DNA of 64,000 nucleotides from an uncultured bacterium (GTDB lineage Bacteria > Bacillota_I > Bacilli_A > RFN20 > CAG-826), in contig CASFTG010000001.1 of assembly GCA_949297805.1 (NCBI GenBank), positions 496,001-560,000 of the forward strand, written 5' to 3'. Position 1 is the first letter of the stretch, and the number at the start of each line of letters is the position of its first letter. Shown piece after piece: positions 18,202 through 27,227 of the stretch. The position numbers and the translations under genes are program-made. A model generated the notes under the pieces. That model was not told the DNA's origin and did not search any database. It worked only from the letters and a program-made list of their open reading frames with translations.

Positions 18202-19569
18202 ATGATTCTCAAACGCAAAATTTATCAGAAATTGGTGGATTGGAAAAATCAGTCCCAAGGCCAGACCGCCTTGCTGATTGAAGGAGCCCGTCGAATCGGA
18301 AAATCCACCATCGTTGAGCAGTTCGCGCGAGAACAATATCGGTCGTATATCCTGATCAATTTCAGCGAATCGGTCTCGAAATTCGTCCGGGATTCCTTCG
18401 ATGATCTCCGGCGGCTCGACGAGTTCTTCCAAAACCTTTCCGCCGACACCGGCGTCACTCTTTATCCGCGGGAAAGCCTCATCATATTCGATGAAGTCCA
18501 GCGCTTCCCAAGGGCCCGTGAGGCGATTAAGTTCCTAGTCGCCGATGGCCGTTATGACTACATCGAGACCGGCTCGCTTATCTCCATTAAGGAAAGCGTC
18601 GCCGACATCGTTATTCCCTCGGAAGAGAAGTCAGTTCAGATGTACCCACTTGATTTCGAGGAGTTCCTGTGGGCGGCGGGGGAGGAACCCTTGCTATCTT
18701 TGATCAAAGCCAAGACCCGAACCCGGGAACCGTTGGCGAACGAATTGCATAATCGGGCGATGCGGCTTTTCGGCGAATACCTGATCGTCGGCGGTATGCC
18801 CCAAAGCGTTGTCGCCTTCTTCGATAATCATCGCGATTTTTCTAAAAGCGACGAGCAAAAACGAGATGTTCTGAAGCTTTATTCAAGTGATGTTTTCAAA
18901 GCCGAAGTCAAGTATCGCGACAAAGTCGCCTATATTTTCAGCCATATCCCCGATTTCCTTTCGACCGGGGCCAAAAATGTCAAGGTACGTCAAGACGCTC
19001 CAGCCCAAGGCTGGGGAACATACCGCCAGGCTTTCTTTTGGCTGGGTGATTCGATGATGGCGAATCTCTGCTATCGTTGCTCTGATCCCAATGTCGGGTT
19101 TGCGCTGAACGTGGACGAGAAACGGCTCAAATGCTATTTAGGCGACACCGGACTGCTTTTCTCGATGGCCTTCTCGGAGTCGGAAATAAAGAAGCTGTCG
19201 CTCTATCGTGATTTCCTCAGCGGCCGATTGGCCATCAATAAGGGGATGTTCTTCGAGAATGTCGTGGCCCAGATACTGGTGGCCCAAGGCAGACGCCTCT
19301 TTTTCTACGATGAGCAAGATCGAGTCAGCCACCGGCCGACGATGGAGATTGATTTCCTGCTAAGCAACGAGTCCCGTTTGCATTACCGGATCTTCCCCCT
19401 CGAGGTCAAAAGCTCGAAGAATTACCGAACCTCTTCCTTGGATGGGTTCGCTTCTAAATTTCCCAAGCGGATTGGAATGCGGTTGCTGGTCCATCCGAAG
19501 CAATTCGCCCTTGAGGATGGGTTGGTCAAATTGCCTCCCTATATGTTGCCTTTCTTCGATTTTGAGTGA
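18202..19569 (+). CDS. AAA ATPase with C-terminal DUF4143 domain
   Basis: A 455-residue ATPase of the AAA_14/DUF4143 type. Walker A is G-A-R-R-I-G-K-S-T near residue 28. Walker B is L-I-I-F-D-E-V-Q near 93, followed by the sensor-like E-T-G-S-L near 127. The C-terminal third has the nuclease-like D-F-L-L...E-V-K-S-S pattern typical of DUF4143. Such genes are scattered in gut bacteria and spread horizontally; their function is not settled, and defence or toxin-related roles have been proposed. The gene is bounded by AT-rich DNA with short repeats and interrupts the ribF-rpsO order. A TAGGAAG precedes the ATG. Confidence 0.82.
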   Translation: MILKRKIYQKLVDWKNQSQGQTALLIEGARRIGKSTIVEQFAREQYRSYILINFSESVSKFVRDSFDDLRRLDEFFQNLSADTGVTLYPRESLIIFDEVQRFPRAREAIKFLVADGRYDYIETGSLISIKESVADIVIPSEEKSVQMYPLDFEEFLWAAGEEPLLSLIKAKTRTREPLANELHNRAMRLFGEYLIVGGMPQSVVAFFDNHRDFSKSDEQKRDVLKLYSSDVFKAEVKYRDKVAYIFSHIPDFLSTGAKNVKVRQDAPAQGWGTYRQAFFWLGDSMMANLCYRCSDPNVGFALNVDEKRLKCYLGDTGLLFSMAFSESEIKKLSLYRDFLSGRLAINKGMFFENVVAQILVAQGRRLFFYDEQDRVSHRPTMEIDFLLSNESRLHYRIFPLEVKSSKNYRTSSLDGFASKFPKRIGMRLLVHPKQFALEDGLVKLPPYMLPFFDFE

Positions 19570-19583
19570 TTCGCTTTATTTTC

Positions 19584-19612
19584 TTGCATAAGCAAGAGGG
19601 TTCGCCTAATAT
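19584..19612 (+). promoter_or_regulatory. Promoter of rpsO
   Basis: TTGCAT (19584-19589), a 17-nt spacer and TAATAT (19607-19612). CTTGC-ATAA-GCAAG, a perfect inverted repeat, overlaps the -35. Confidence 0.65.
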
Positions 19613-19619
19613 ATGCCCT

Positions 19620-19698
19620 GCAGCTTGTCTGGGCCAGCAAGACGATTTCTCCGCTTGCGGCGCGGGCAATGCCAAGTCAAAAGAAAGGAGAAAACACC
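19620..19698 (+). promoter_or_regulatory. 5' leader of rpsO, possible S15 binding site
   Basis: About 80 nt of leader with a CTTG(T)CTG / CAGCAAG hairpin near 19625-19641, followed by GC-rich sequence and the AAAGGAG site. S15 commonly represses its own message through the leader; no specific S15 motif was proven here. Confidence 0.35.
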
Positions 19699-19968
19699 AT
19701 GGCCCTTAGCAAAGAAGAGACCTTAGCCCTCGTCAAGAAGTACGGCAAGGACGAGAAGGACACCGGCTCGACCGAAGTCCAAATCGCCATCCTCACTTCG
19801 AGGATCAAGGCCCTCACCGAGCACTTGAAAGCCAACCACGGGGACGCCGCGAGCCACCGCAGCCTGCTCATCCTCGTCGGCAAGCGCCGCAGCCTGCTCG
19901 ACTACTTAGCCCGGAACGACGCCGAAAGGTACACCAACCTCATCGCCTCGCTTGGGATCCGCAAGTAA
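19699..19968 (+). CDS. rpsO: 30S ribosomal protein S15
   Basis: An 89-residue S15, the usual length. The G-S-T-E-V-Q-I-A-I-L-T-x-R-I loop, the L-K-x-N-x-x-D-x-x-S-x-R-x-L-L helix and the final R-Y-x-x-L-I-x-x-L-G-I-R are present. It binds the 16S central domain during 30S assembly. The start at 19699 is preferred over an ATG ten codons earlier because AAAGGAG lies 9 nt before it and the length then matches the family. Confidence 0.96.
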   Translation: MALSKEETLALVKKYGKDEKDTGSTEVQIAILTSRIKALTEHLKANHGDAASHRSLLILVGKRRSLLDYLARNDAERYTNLIASLGIRK

Positions 19969-19976
19969 TAAGAACG

Positions 19977-20000
19977 CCGCCCTTCGGGGCGGTTTTCTTT
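19977..20000 (+). terminator. Terminator of rpsO
   Basis: CCGCCC, TTCG loop and GGGCGG, followed by TTTTCTTT. It isolates rpsO from anything downstream, unlike in rpsO-pnp operons. Confidence 0.85.
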
Positions 20001-20521
20001 TACCTAAAGATTCCATTATAAAACGGCTAGGCTTAGCGAAAGCTTACTTTGACAGCCGCGGTTTTCGTCCTCCCTCGTTTTTATGGGCCATTGTCTTTTA
20101 GCCGCTTTTATTTATCTACTGCAACGCTCTCGGCGGTTTCCTTTATTTGCAGTTGGTTTTCTAGAATTCAGCGTTTACCGTCTTTCCGCTTGGAAATCGT
20201 TTACTCGATGTCGTGCCTTTGAACCTGAGCAATCCGTTTGAACTACGGCAGCATTCAGCGCCGCGTTTGGTCGGCACGTTTCATAAAAGCAACCGGCAAC
20301 TCGGCTTTAGTTCACCCTAACGCGACTTTTGGTAGATCAACTGTCAAATATTCAATAATGAATCTTCTCGGTGGAGAAACATCATTTCAATTCGTTGCTC
20401 ATCAAGCATCATTTTTCTATGCCGAATTATAAAGAAACAAAGATCGTTATTAATTTATAAAAATCTTTTCCACTTTACATATTTTATTAAAGATTCTAAA
20501 ATCGGTCTGTCGGAGGGCTTT
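20001..20521. other. AT-rich intergenic region without a supported gene
   Basis: About 520 bases between the rpsO terminator and the lipoprotein gene. I see no supportable gene, RNA or mobile element. AGCGTTTACCG at 20170-20180 repeats part of the cre-like direct repeat. The last 60 bases are very AT-rich, as expected for a promoter, and end in GGAGGG before the lipoprotein ATG. Confidence 0.5.
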
Positions 20522-21388
20522 ATGTTCGGTTTGCATCGTTTGTTGGCTTCTTTGTCTGTATTGGTAGGACTGAGTGCTTGCCTTAGTTGTGGATGGGACT
20601 CGACTTCTATTGGCTCGAAGCTAGATCGTCATGATCTTTCAAGTTACCACCCGGAAATTGAAGGCTTCACTTATCTTGATGGTTTCGACGAACGCCAGTA
20701 CTCTTCGGATAATAAGTCGGGATATATCTATTACGATTTAGACTTGTATTGGGCGCAGTTTACTCAAAAATCAAAGCTGATAATCGCTCATGTTACGGCT
20801 GATTTTACCCCCGGTTATGTTGCTAATTTAAACGAAAAAACTTTTGACTCTGGATACAAACTAACGTCGGGATACATCCATATTGGCGCATCCAAGATAG
20901 TTCGAAGTACATATTGGTCCTCTGATGTCTATTACTTGGCGGGTTGGCCTTACTCAAGCAAAGAATCTTATGCCGTTTCTTCTACTACCGGTTTGGAAAT
21001 TACTTTTGGCAAAGAAAGCTCCAAATCCCATAATCTTAATGGTGCGGTGCTATCTAAATCGACCAAGAAGAACTCACTTACTTTAAAAATTGAGAAAACC
21101 GCCTCTGCTAGCGGAGACAATCCAAAATTATCAAGCCAACAGGCCCCAAATAATCAATTGGAGCATCAGCTTAGTTATGAATACAAAGTTGCTGGCACTA
21201 ATACGCTAAACCAAGATTGCTATTTGCTTTTCGAGTGCGTCGATAATGCGACTGGGCCGTTTAATCCCGCTTCTTTCAAAATCGACGTCGATATAAAAAT
21301 GAATACAACAAAAAAGACACTCGGAATTTTTACTTCCAAGAAATCAGTTAGCGCCAATTGCGCTTTTGAATACGGGATCAACGATTAG
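20522..21388 (+). CDS. Lipoprotein linked to a MacB-like ABC pair
   Basis: A 288-residue lipoprotein (V-G-L-S-A-C near residue 20), with a Ser/Thr/Tyr-rich extracellular part and no recognised domain. It precedes two fused ABC transporter genes by five bases, so the three form one operon; it may be a substrate-binding, immunity or cargo protein of that system. AT content and codon choice differ from the ribosomal genes around it, a sign of foreign origin. Ribosome binding site GGAGGG. Confidence 0.7.
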   Translation: MFGLHRLLASLSVLVGLSACLSCGWDSTSIGSKLDRHDLSSYHPEIEGFTYLDGFDERQYSSDNKSGYIYYDLDLYWAQFTQKSKLIIAHVTADFTPGYVANLNEKTFDSGYKLTSGYIHIGASKIVRSTYWSSDVYYLAGWPYSSKESYAVSSTTGLEITFGKESSKSHNLNGAVLSKSTKKNSLTLKIEKTASASGDNPKLSSQQAPNNQLEHQLSYEYKVAGTNTLNQDCYLLFECVDNATGPFNPASFKIDVDIKMNTTKKTLGIFTSKKSVSANCAFEYGIND

Positions 21389-21393
21389 TCGTT

Positions 21394-23409
21394 ATGAGGA
21401 ATTTGCGAGTAACGATTACTCGGAAGAATTTCGGTTCAAGAGTTCTGCTGGAGGGCGTTAGCTTTGATTTTGCTAAGCCTGGATTATATTTGCTTACTGG
21501 ACCAAACGGAGCGGGCAAAAGCACCTTTTTATCTATCTTGGCGGGGCAAGATAACGACTACGATGGTTCTTTAGATTTAGACGGACAAGTAATTTCAAAG
21601 AGGCTTTTGCCCGATTATTTTGAGCGGTTTGTTTCCTTTACCCCGCAGGATCCGGTGATCTTTTCTGATTTATCGGTTTTGGATAATTTGCTGTTGCCGT
21701 TTGCTAAAAAGGATAAAACAAAAGCAATTGAATTGCTTCAGAACCTTGGGCTAGGACAGCAATTGCATTCGGTCGGAGCCGATTTATCGGCCGGAGAGAA
21801 GCAAAGGGTTGCTTTTGGCCGTGCTCTCTACGCCGATAAGCCAATCGTTTTATTGGATGAAATCACAGCCAATCTCGATAAGGGCAATAGGGCGGTAATC
21901 GAAAAGGCGATAATGGAGCTATCCAATTCAAGGATTGTGATCTTCGCCGCCCATGATTGTGGGGTGTTCGCTTCCTTTCCGACGCTCACACATCTGCAAA
22001 TCAAAGGCGGGCATATGACAGTTTTAAGCCAAGGCTCCGCGAATAATGATCAAACCGGCTCTAAAGACGATAAAGATTTAATAAAAGGATCGGTTTGGCG
22101 TTTTCTGTTTTCGAAGTTAAGGGAATTCAAGGCCCATTTCTTGGTTTCCTTATTGTCTTTCACTGCCTGCGTCGCGCTGCTCAGTTTCGGCATTTCCTAT
22201 AGCGCTTCTTTTGATGAAGGCCGCGAGAATAGTTTTTTCTCAGAAGATATTTATTCGAGTTTTCCAATGATCGTCTCCTCGGCAAAGCAGGTCGATCAAT
22301 ATGTTGAAAACCATCCCGACGCCCATGTGCTTTCTTTTGGCTTTTCTGAGGAAACGGTTTTTCCGCAATCGGGATATATGGTTGACGGGCACGCGGTTAT
22401 CGATCGAGGATTTGTAAATGATAATCGGCCTTTCAACTGCTTGAGCGGATGCCTTTACCTTTCCTCGGAGTCCGATCTTTCGGTTTTCGGAACCGCGTTG
22501 GTCGCAGGACGATTCCCGATCAGCGGCGATGAGGCGCTGGTCTCCAATAGCATCCTTCCTTTTCTTTGCGAAACGGTCGGCCTTTCGCCTAACTTAGATG
22601 CTTCCGCGGTCATCGAGTATTTTTCCTCTCACATCGTTTTCGCTGAGCGGATTAGCGAATTCGAAGGGGCGGTCAATTTGGTCAATCCTTTTAAGATCAC
22701 AGGGGTCTATGAAGATTTTTCTTTGCCTGCTCAGGCTGAACGGATGGAAACCGCTTACTCGGCCGGCGTCGAATATTCCAATGCGTCTTTCGGCATTGGC
22801 ACGGTCACGATGATTAAAATCGAAAAGGAAGCCACCCCCGATTTGTTGGCGGTGCTCGTCGACGATTCGTTGTTGAAGTCCGCCCCATTTGAGCTGATCG
22901 AGGGTCATTATGGATCGCTTGGCGTTTACCCTTCGTTTTTAATGGATCGAGATGGCGGTGAACTATTCGCTGGTTTTCCCTCTTTGGTGGATGGCGATAA
23001 AGGCAAAGGGTTTTTCGCGGGCCTTTCAATCGGGACGCTGGTCATTCTTTCCCTTTCGGTCATTGCCTCGTTTTGCTTCGCTTCGAAACGGAGGTTTGCT
23101 TTGCTTCGGGCCGTGGGCGAGCGTCGGCAAAGGCTTTTCTACGGCAGTTTAGCATGTCTGCTTACCGGGGCGGGGCTCGGCGTCATCATTGGCTGCGGGC
23201 TCGGGAGCGCGGGGTTGCTTATCCTCGGTTTGGTTTTGAATAGCCGGAAGGTTGGTCTCCCGATTGAGTGGCTGAAATGGGATCCGTTGTCGTTTGCTCT
23301 TCCTCTTGTCTTTTTGGTCGCCTTTGGAATAGCGGTATTCCTTGCCGACGCTTTCTATTTGCTGCCCAAGCATGACGAAAGCTTGCTTATCGAAACGAAA
23401 AGGAAATGA
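21394..23409 (+). CDS. MacB-like ABC transporter, ATPase fused to permease (subunit 1)
   Basis: A 671-residue fusion. The ATPase comes first: Walker A G-P-N-G-A-G-K-S-T (36-44), Q-loop near 84, signature L-S-A-G-E-K-Q (130-136), Walker B with D-E (154-155) and H-loop His186. A first helix at about 247-270 is followed by about 270 extracellular residues and three C-terminal helices (about 541-564, 582-610, 631-656). This is the topology of type VII, MacB/FtsX-like mechanotransmission ABC proteins, which do not move substrate through the membrane but drive extracellular lipoprotein or peptide work. It probably forms a heterodimer with the next gene. It starts five bases after the lipoprotein gene. 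Confidence 0.85.
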   Translation: MRNLRVTITRKNFGSRVLLEGVSFDFAKPGLYLLTGPNGAGKSTFLSILAGQDNDYDGSLDLDGQVISKRLLPDYFERFVSFTPQDPVIFSDLSVLDNLLLPFAKKDKTKAIELLQNLGLGQQLHSVGADLSAGEKQRVAFGRALYADKPIVLLDEITANLDKGNRAVIEKAIMELSNSRIVIFAAHDCGVFASFPTLTHLQIKGGHMTVLSQGSANNDQTGSKDDKDLIKGSVWRFLFSKLREFKAHFLVSLLSFTACVALLSFGISYSASFDEGRENSFFSEDIYSSFPMIVSSAKQVDQYVENHPDAHVLSFGFSEETVFPQSGYMVDGHAVIDRGFVNDNRPFNCLSGCLYLSSESDLSVFGTALVAGRFPISGDEALVSNSILPFLCETVGLSPNLDASAVIEYFSSHIVFAERISEFEGAVNLVNPFKITGVYEDFSLPAQAERMETAYSAGVEYSNASFGIGTVTMIKIEKEATPDLLAVLVDDSLLKSAPFELIEGHYGSLGVYPSFLMDRDGGELFAGFPSLVDGDKGKGFFAGLSIGTLVILSLSVIASFCFASKRRFALLRAVGERRQRLFYGSLACLLTGAGLGVIIGCGLGSAGLLILGLVLNSRKVGLPIEWLKWDPLSFALPLVFLVAFGIAVFLADAFYLLPKHDESLLIETKRK

Positions 23410-23410
23410 T

Positions 23411-25465
23411 ATGCGAGTTATCGGCCTTTCCAAATCCTACGGCAGTCGCGTTTTATTTGAGGATTTTTGCTTACAGGCAGATCGAGGGTTGATCGAGGTC
23501 AAAGGCCCGTCTGGATGTGGGAAGTCTACCTTGCTAAAAATACTTACGGGGTATGAACGAGCCGATTCCGGGACCGTTGAACTGGGCTCCTATGCTTATT
23601 GCGGCCAAGATAACACCATCTACCCTGAGCTTTCTTTGCGGAAGAACATGCAGAAACTCCTTGGCGGCGATCGCACGGGGTCAACTGCCGTCTACATCGA
23701 AAAGCTTTCGTTTGCCCGTTTTCTCGATTCGCCGATCATCGAATTAAGCGGTGGGGAGAGAAAGAAAGCGGAAATCATCTTCGCGCTTTCGCAAACCGCC
23801 GAGGCCTATTTCCTCGACGAGCCTTTTGCTTCCTTAGACGAGCAAAGCCAGGCGGCGCTCTCCGATATCCTTTTCGGTCTTTCCCGTCATCGTTTGGTTG
23901 TCTGCGTCAACCACGAGATGGCCTTGCCGAATTGGCAGCCTGACTGTCGGCTGGTGTTTGATGGCAATGGGGCGATTAGGAGCGAAGGTCAGCCGATTGT
24001 CGACGGAAAGGCCCCCTCACTTCCCATAGAAAGGCGCCCCTTAGCAAGGGCGGCCATGTTTTACCGATTCACCCATCAGCGATTACGTGAATTTCTAAAG
24101 TTTATTTTGGGCGTTTCCTCTATCGTCTTGCTGACTTTTGGCGCGGCATTTACCAACACGAAATCCCCGAATCAAATCAACGCCGCCGCTCTCGCGGCCG
24201 ACCCTTTCTCCGTTCATCCGATAAGCCTTGGCAAAGGAACGGGCGAAGGTGGCTTGCTGGAGGATCCGGTAGAGTTGGCTCAAATCATCAAAGACGAGGC
24301 TTGCGTTTACTTCGAACTCCCTTATTTGGATGTCTATTCGATTTTGCCTTCGACTTCTTCGGCTTTGCTTTACGTCGATGAGTCCGTTTCTTTTGGTCTA
24401 AACCAGGTGGGGATAAACGGGAGGGATTACATAATTCCGGTCGAGAGACTGACCGTCGATAAGCGGGATTCCGCCCTCACTGATTTCTCTTGCCAGGCGA
24501 TTGCCGAATGGTTCATAGCCGATAATCACTCCGAAAATTTGCTTTTGCTTCCGCGCGCCTTCGGATTGGATATTCTCGAGCTCGGCTGCGGTGCATTGCT
24601 CTTCGATGGAATAGAGGCGCCCGTAACTTTGCCGTCTTTGGACGTGTTTCGCCCCGGGGTTATCGGGGTTGTCGAATCAAGTGAGGCCAAAGCCCCGATT
24701 TCTGGTCAAGAGGGCTTTGATTTGCGGTTGAATCACGATGATTTCTCCCCGATTGCCTCGCTTTCTGACACCGGGGTGCGCTTAACGGTCAATGGGTCTT
24801 CTGAGTTACCTGTCTCGATGTCTTTCGATGCCTATCTAGTGGCTTTGTTTTCATCAAACTGGGGGCAGGAGCACTTCCTATTTGACCGAGCGGTTTTCAA
24901 TCGGCTTTCGGCTTTTGGCGAATTGAGGGTCGGAGGCGTCATTCAAGACGCATCGGCTGGTTGGACCTATCAGGTTTTGCTTTTTGCCTTTGGTGGAATC
25001 TGCCTTCTCGCTTATTTGATCATGGCCCTTCTATCCGGATATTCGCGAAATTCATCCGCGCTTATCTCGCGTGAGGTTTTAGGCCATCTAGGATTGGATA
25101 AGAAACGTTTATCCCTTGGATTATTTGGCACCTCGCTCCTCGCCTATTTGCCTGTAGTTGCGTTGTCGGCCATCTTGTATCCGGCGGTTTTGATTCCGAT
25201 GGCGAATTATCAGAATATGGTTGTGCTATACGGGGAAGATCGCCCCAACGGTTATTACTATTATTCGGAGCAGCCGGCCAATCCATTTTACGATTCCATT
25301 CAATCGCCGGTTCGGTTCGTTTCCTTCGAATGGGTATATTTATTCGTGGTTCTGGCTTTCGTCGCGATAATGGTCGCTGAATGGCTTGCTTTGGCGAAAT
25401 CGATTTCAACGCGACGCGATCCGTTCCGTTTCAATCGCTTTGGCGGTGACAGGATCGGGGGTTAG
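23411..25465 (+). CDS. MacB-like ABC transporter, ATPase fused to permease (subunit 2)
   Basis: A 684-residue fusion with the same plan as its neighbour. Walker A G-P-S-G-C-G-K-S-T (32-40), signature L-S-G-G-E-R-K (112-118), Walker B with D-E (136-137) and His168. Helix 1 lies about 228-248, a long extracellular domain follows, and the last three helices are near the C-terminus. I start it at 23411, where the ATPase fold begins, one base after the preceding gene's stop. The longer reading starts inside the previous gene. The two subunits diverge most in the extracellular part, which favours a heterodimer over a recent duplication. Confidence 0.84.
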   Translation: MRVIGLSKSYGSRVLFEDFCLQADRGLIEVKGPSGCGKSTLLKILTGYERADSGTVELGSYAYCGQDNTIYPELSLRKNMQKLLGGDRTGSTAVYIEKLSFARFLDSPIIELSGGERKKAEIIFALSQTAEAYFLDEPFASLDEQSQAALSDILFGLSRHRLVVCVNHEMALPNWQPDCRLVFDGNGAIRSEGQPIVDGKAPSLPIERRPLARAAMFYRFTHQRLREFLKFILGVSSIVLLTFGAAFTNTKSPNQINAAALAADPFSVHPISLGKGTGEGGLLEDPVELAQIIKDEACVYFELPYLDVYSILPSTSSALLYVDESVSFGLNQVGINGRDYIIPVERLTVDKRDSALTDFSCQAIAEWFIADNHSENLLLLPRAFGLDILELGCGALLFDGIEAPVTLPSLDVFRPGVIGVVESSEAKAPISGQEGFDLRLNHDDFSPIASLSDTGVRLTVNGSSELPVSMSFDAYLVALFSSNWGQEHFLFDRAVFNRLSAFGELRVGGVIQDASAGWTYQVLLFAFGGICLLAYLIMALLSGYSRNSSALISREVLGHLGLDKKRLSLGLFGTSLLAYLPVVALSAILYPAVLIPMANYQNMVVLYGEDRPNGYYYYSEQPANPFYDSIQSPVRFVSFEWVYLFVVLAFVAIMVAEWLALAKSISTRRDPFRFNRFGGDRIGG

Positions 25466-25490
25466 ATCAGAAGAAAAACGGAGAGGACGA

Positions 25491-25809
25491 TTAGGCGAAG
25501 CCCTCCTGGATGGCCCTTTCGGCCGCGCGGACCGTCTCCTCGTCGGAGTCGACCCCTTGCCGCGGGCCCTTCTTCGGGAATGCGGCCATCTGCTCGGCGG
25601 TCGTCGGGTTGTAGGCGAGGCTGCATGCATGCTTCTTGGGGCATCTCTCGCAGGCAATGGGCGGCGTTGGGTCTTCTCGCGTTCGACCGTCCCGCCGCCG
25701 TCGGGGATCCGCTCCTCTTATTCTCGCGGTGGACGGAGGCTGGGTTGACGCTGGGAGTGAAGGCGATTTGGGTCGCCTTCTGCCGGTTGGCGGCGCCGAC
25801 TTGGACCAT
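25491..25809 (-). pseudogene. Decayed minus-strand gene with frameshifts
   Basis: A GC-rich patch in an otherwise AT-richer region. On the minus strand a plausible protein starts at 25809 after a GAGGAAT site (M-V-Q-V-G-A-A-N-R-Q-K). It seems to switch frame twice and then ends in a Cys-rich, well-formed tail (C-E-R-C-P-K-K-H-A-C, then about 40 residues to the stop at 25491). No single frame reads through. I cannot name the family. Sequencing error is an alternative to true decay. The rest of 25466-26020 holds no other supportable gene. Confidence 0.4.
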
Positions 25810-26008
25810 ATTCCTCTATTCGAAGGTGAACCGATGGCATGGTTGCGTTGCCATATACTATGTTCTTTCGTTTCTTTGACGGGAAACGGGGACATTTTTG
25901 CATCCGACCGTCTGAGACTCAACGCTTGTTGGCCGAACGTCTAACGGCATGGCTTTCGGAAGTGGCGTTCTTTTACTTAGATGCCTATCCTTACACCTGA
26001 AAGATTGA

Positions 26009-26014
26009 TAGAAT
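26009..26014 (+). promoter_or_regulatory. Extended -10 of the lipoprotein gene, probably leaderless
   Basis: TAGAAT preceded by TGA, 6 nt before the ATG at 26021. No ribosome binding site is present. Confidence 0.5.
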
Positions 26015-26020
26015 GAGCCT

Positions 26021-26593
26021 ATGGGAAAGCGATTGAAGGGACTGATTTATTTGCCAATCGTATCGCTTTTGGCCGGCTGTTCTTTAAGCGATCAGCTTTA
26101 TGGCGGCGACTTTGCGTACGATTTCGAATCAAGCATGGCCGTGTGCGTTATCAAAAATACCCCAGACCATGATGCCATCTCACCATTTCCTTTGCCTGAT
26201 GCTGCCGTTTTTTCTTTGCGTCCCATTCAAAAATCCGAATATGAAGCCGCCAATGGGTATAATTGCCTTAAGTCCCATCCATCAAATCCGTTAACCACGG
26301 TGCTTTATTATGGGTTCGAATTGATTTTGACTTTTGGCGATTCCGCGATCAGAATGAATATGCATGACGCCGGGGTAGGCGTGGCTCACGATACCTATTC
26401 CCTGGATTTCATTAATTCCCCCTTCGATCAAAGCGTGAGGTCGGGTCAGCTTTGGATGATGGACTCCGAAAAGCCGGAAATAAGGTTTCACGTTGATGTA
26501 AAAAAGGATTTCTACGTCGCGTTTTCGTTAATTTTTAACCGGTTATCGACCGTCACCATTTCCGGAATCAAGAGTTATGTTCCGGAAGTCTGA
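26021..26593 (+). CDS. Lipoprotein of unknown function
   Basis: A 190-residue lipoprotein (S-L-L-A-G-C, Cys20). After the Cys come S-L-S-D-Q-L-Y-G-G-D-F and a predicted beta-rich body with one conserved Cys (Y-N-C-L near residue 86). No known family was recognised. A decayed second copy follows at once on the same strand, showing tandem duplication. It probably has a leaderless message. Confidence 0.68.
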   Translation: MGKRLKGLIYLPIVSLLAGCSLSDQLYGGDFAYDFESSMAVCVIKNTPDHDAISPFPLPDAAVFSLRPIQKSEYEAANGYNCLKSHPSNPLTTVLYYGFELILTFGDSAIRMNMHDAGVGVAHDTYSLDFINSPFDQSVRSGQLWMMDSEKPEIRFHVDVKKDFYVAFSLIFNRLSTVTISGIKSYVPEV

Positions 26594-26658
26594 TGGGCTT
26601 AGCAAAAAACCGCAAAGCGTCCGGCTGTTGCGGCCCTTTCGGAAGGATGGCATAAGAT

Positions 26659-27210
26659 TTGCGCGGGAAAACAAACGAAGCGACTGATGATTTGCCAATC
26701 GTTTTGTTTTTGACCGGCTGTTCTTTGGGCGATCGGCTTTATGGCGGGGATTTCGATTACGGCTATGAGTCCAGATGCGTTTATTGCACGTTAAGTTTTC
26801 CGATCCCTTTGATGCCTATTCGCCATTGCTATTGTTGGAAGCAGCCGAGTTCGCCTTGATTCCAATCGGAAAGGAACGATACCAAGAGCCGAGCGGCTGT
26901 CATTGCCGGCAATCCCGTTCCGCTAAAAGGGTTGATGACCCTTCTTTAGTAGAGAACCGGCTTGAATTGGCCTTTAATGGCGTGATCCGCGATTTAATTT
27001 CAACGACGGCGAGAAAGGGCACGCCGATAGCCATTTTCTGGACTTGGGCAATTCGCCATTCGATTACGAAATCGGCATTTGAACTTTGCGGATGCCGGAT
27101 TTTCAGAAGCCAAAAATACCGTTCCCTAAATCTTAACGATAAGGAAACTATTGCTTATTCTCTTTTTTACTATTCATCGACCGTTGCCATTTTGGGGCAG
27201 GGGTCGGATT
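26659..27210 (+). pseudogene. Broken duplicate of the preceding lipoprotein gene
   Basis: The first frame has L-P-I-V-L-F-L-T-G-C-S-L-G-D-R-L-Y-G-G-D-F, aligning with the intact copy from the lipobox on. Frame then changes near 26775, where A-E-F-A-L-I-P-I-G-K-E-R-Y-Q-E-P matches the intact copy's A-V-F-S-L-R-P-I-Q-K-S-E-Y. A third frame gives N-S-P-F-D, and S-T-V-A-I-L-G near the end matches S-T-V-T-I-S-G. The start codon region is also damaged. At least two frameshifts make it nonfunctional. Confidence 0.7.
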
Positions 27211-27227
27211 CTTGCGCCGCAAATGGA

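Noticed and set aside
20238..20432. 64-residue open frame after rpsO
   Set aside because: No ribosome binding site, no motif and no coding-like composition; the region appears noncoding.
20522..25465. Bacteriocin biosynthesis cluster
   Set aside because: No precursor peptide, modification enzyme or leader peptidase was seen; only a lipoprotein and ABC proteins are present.
25386..25944. Several plus-strand frames in the GC-rich patch
   Set aside because: They are Arg/Gly/Pro-rich and overlap each other, as expected from the shadow of the minus-strand remnant.
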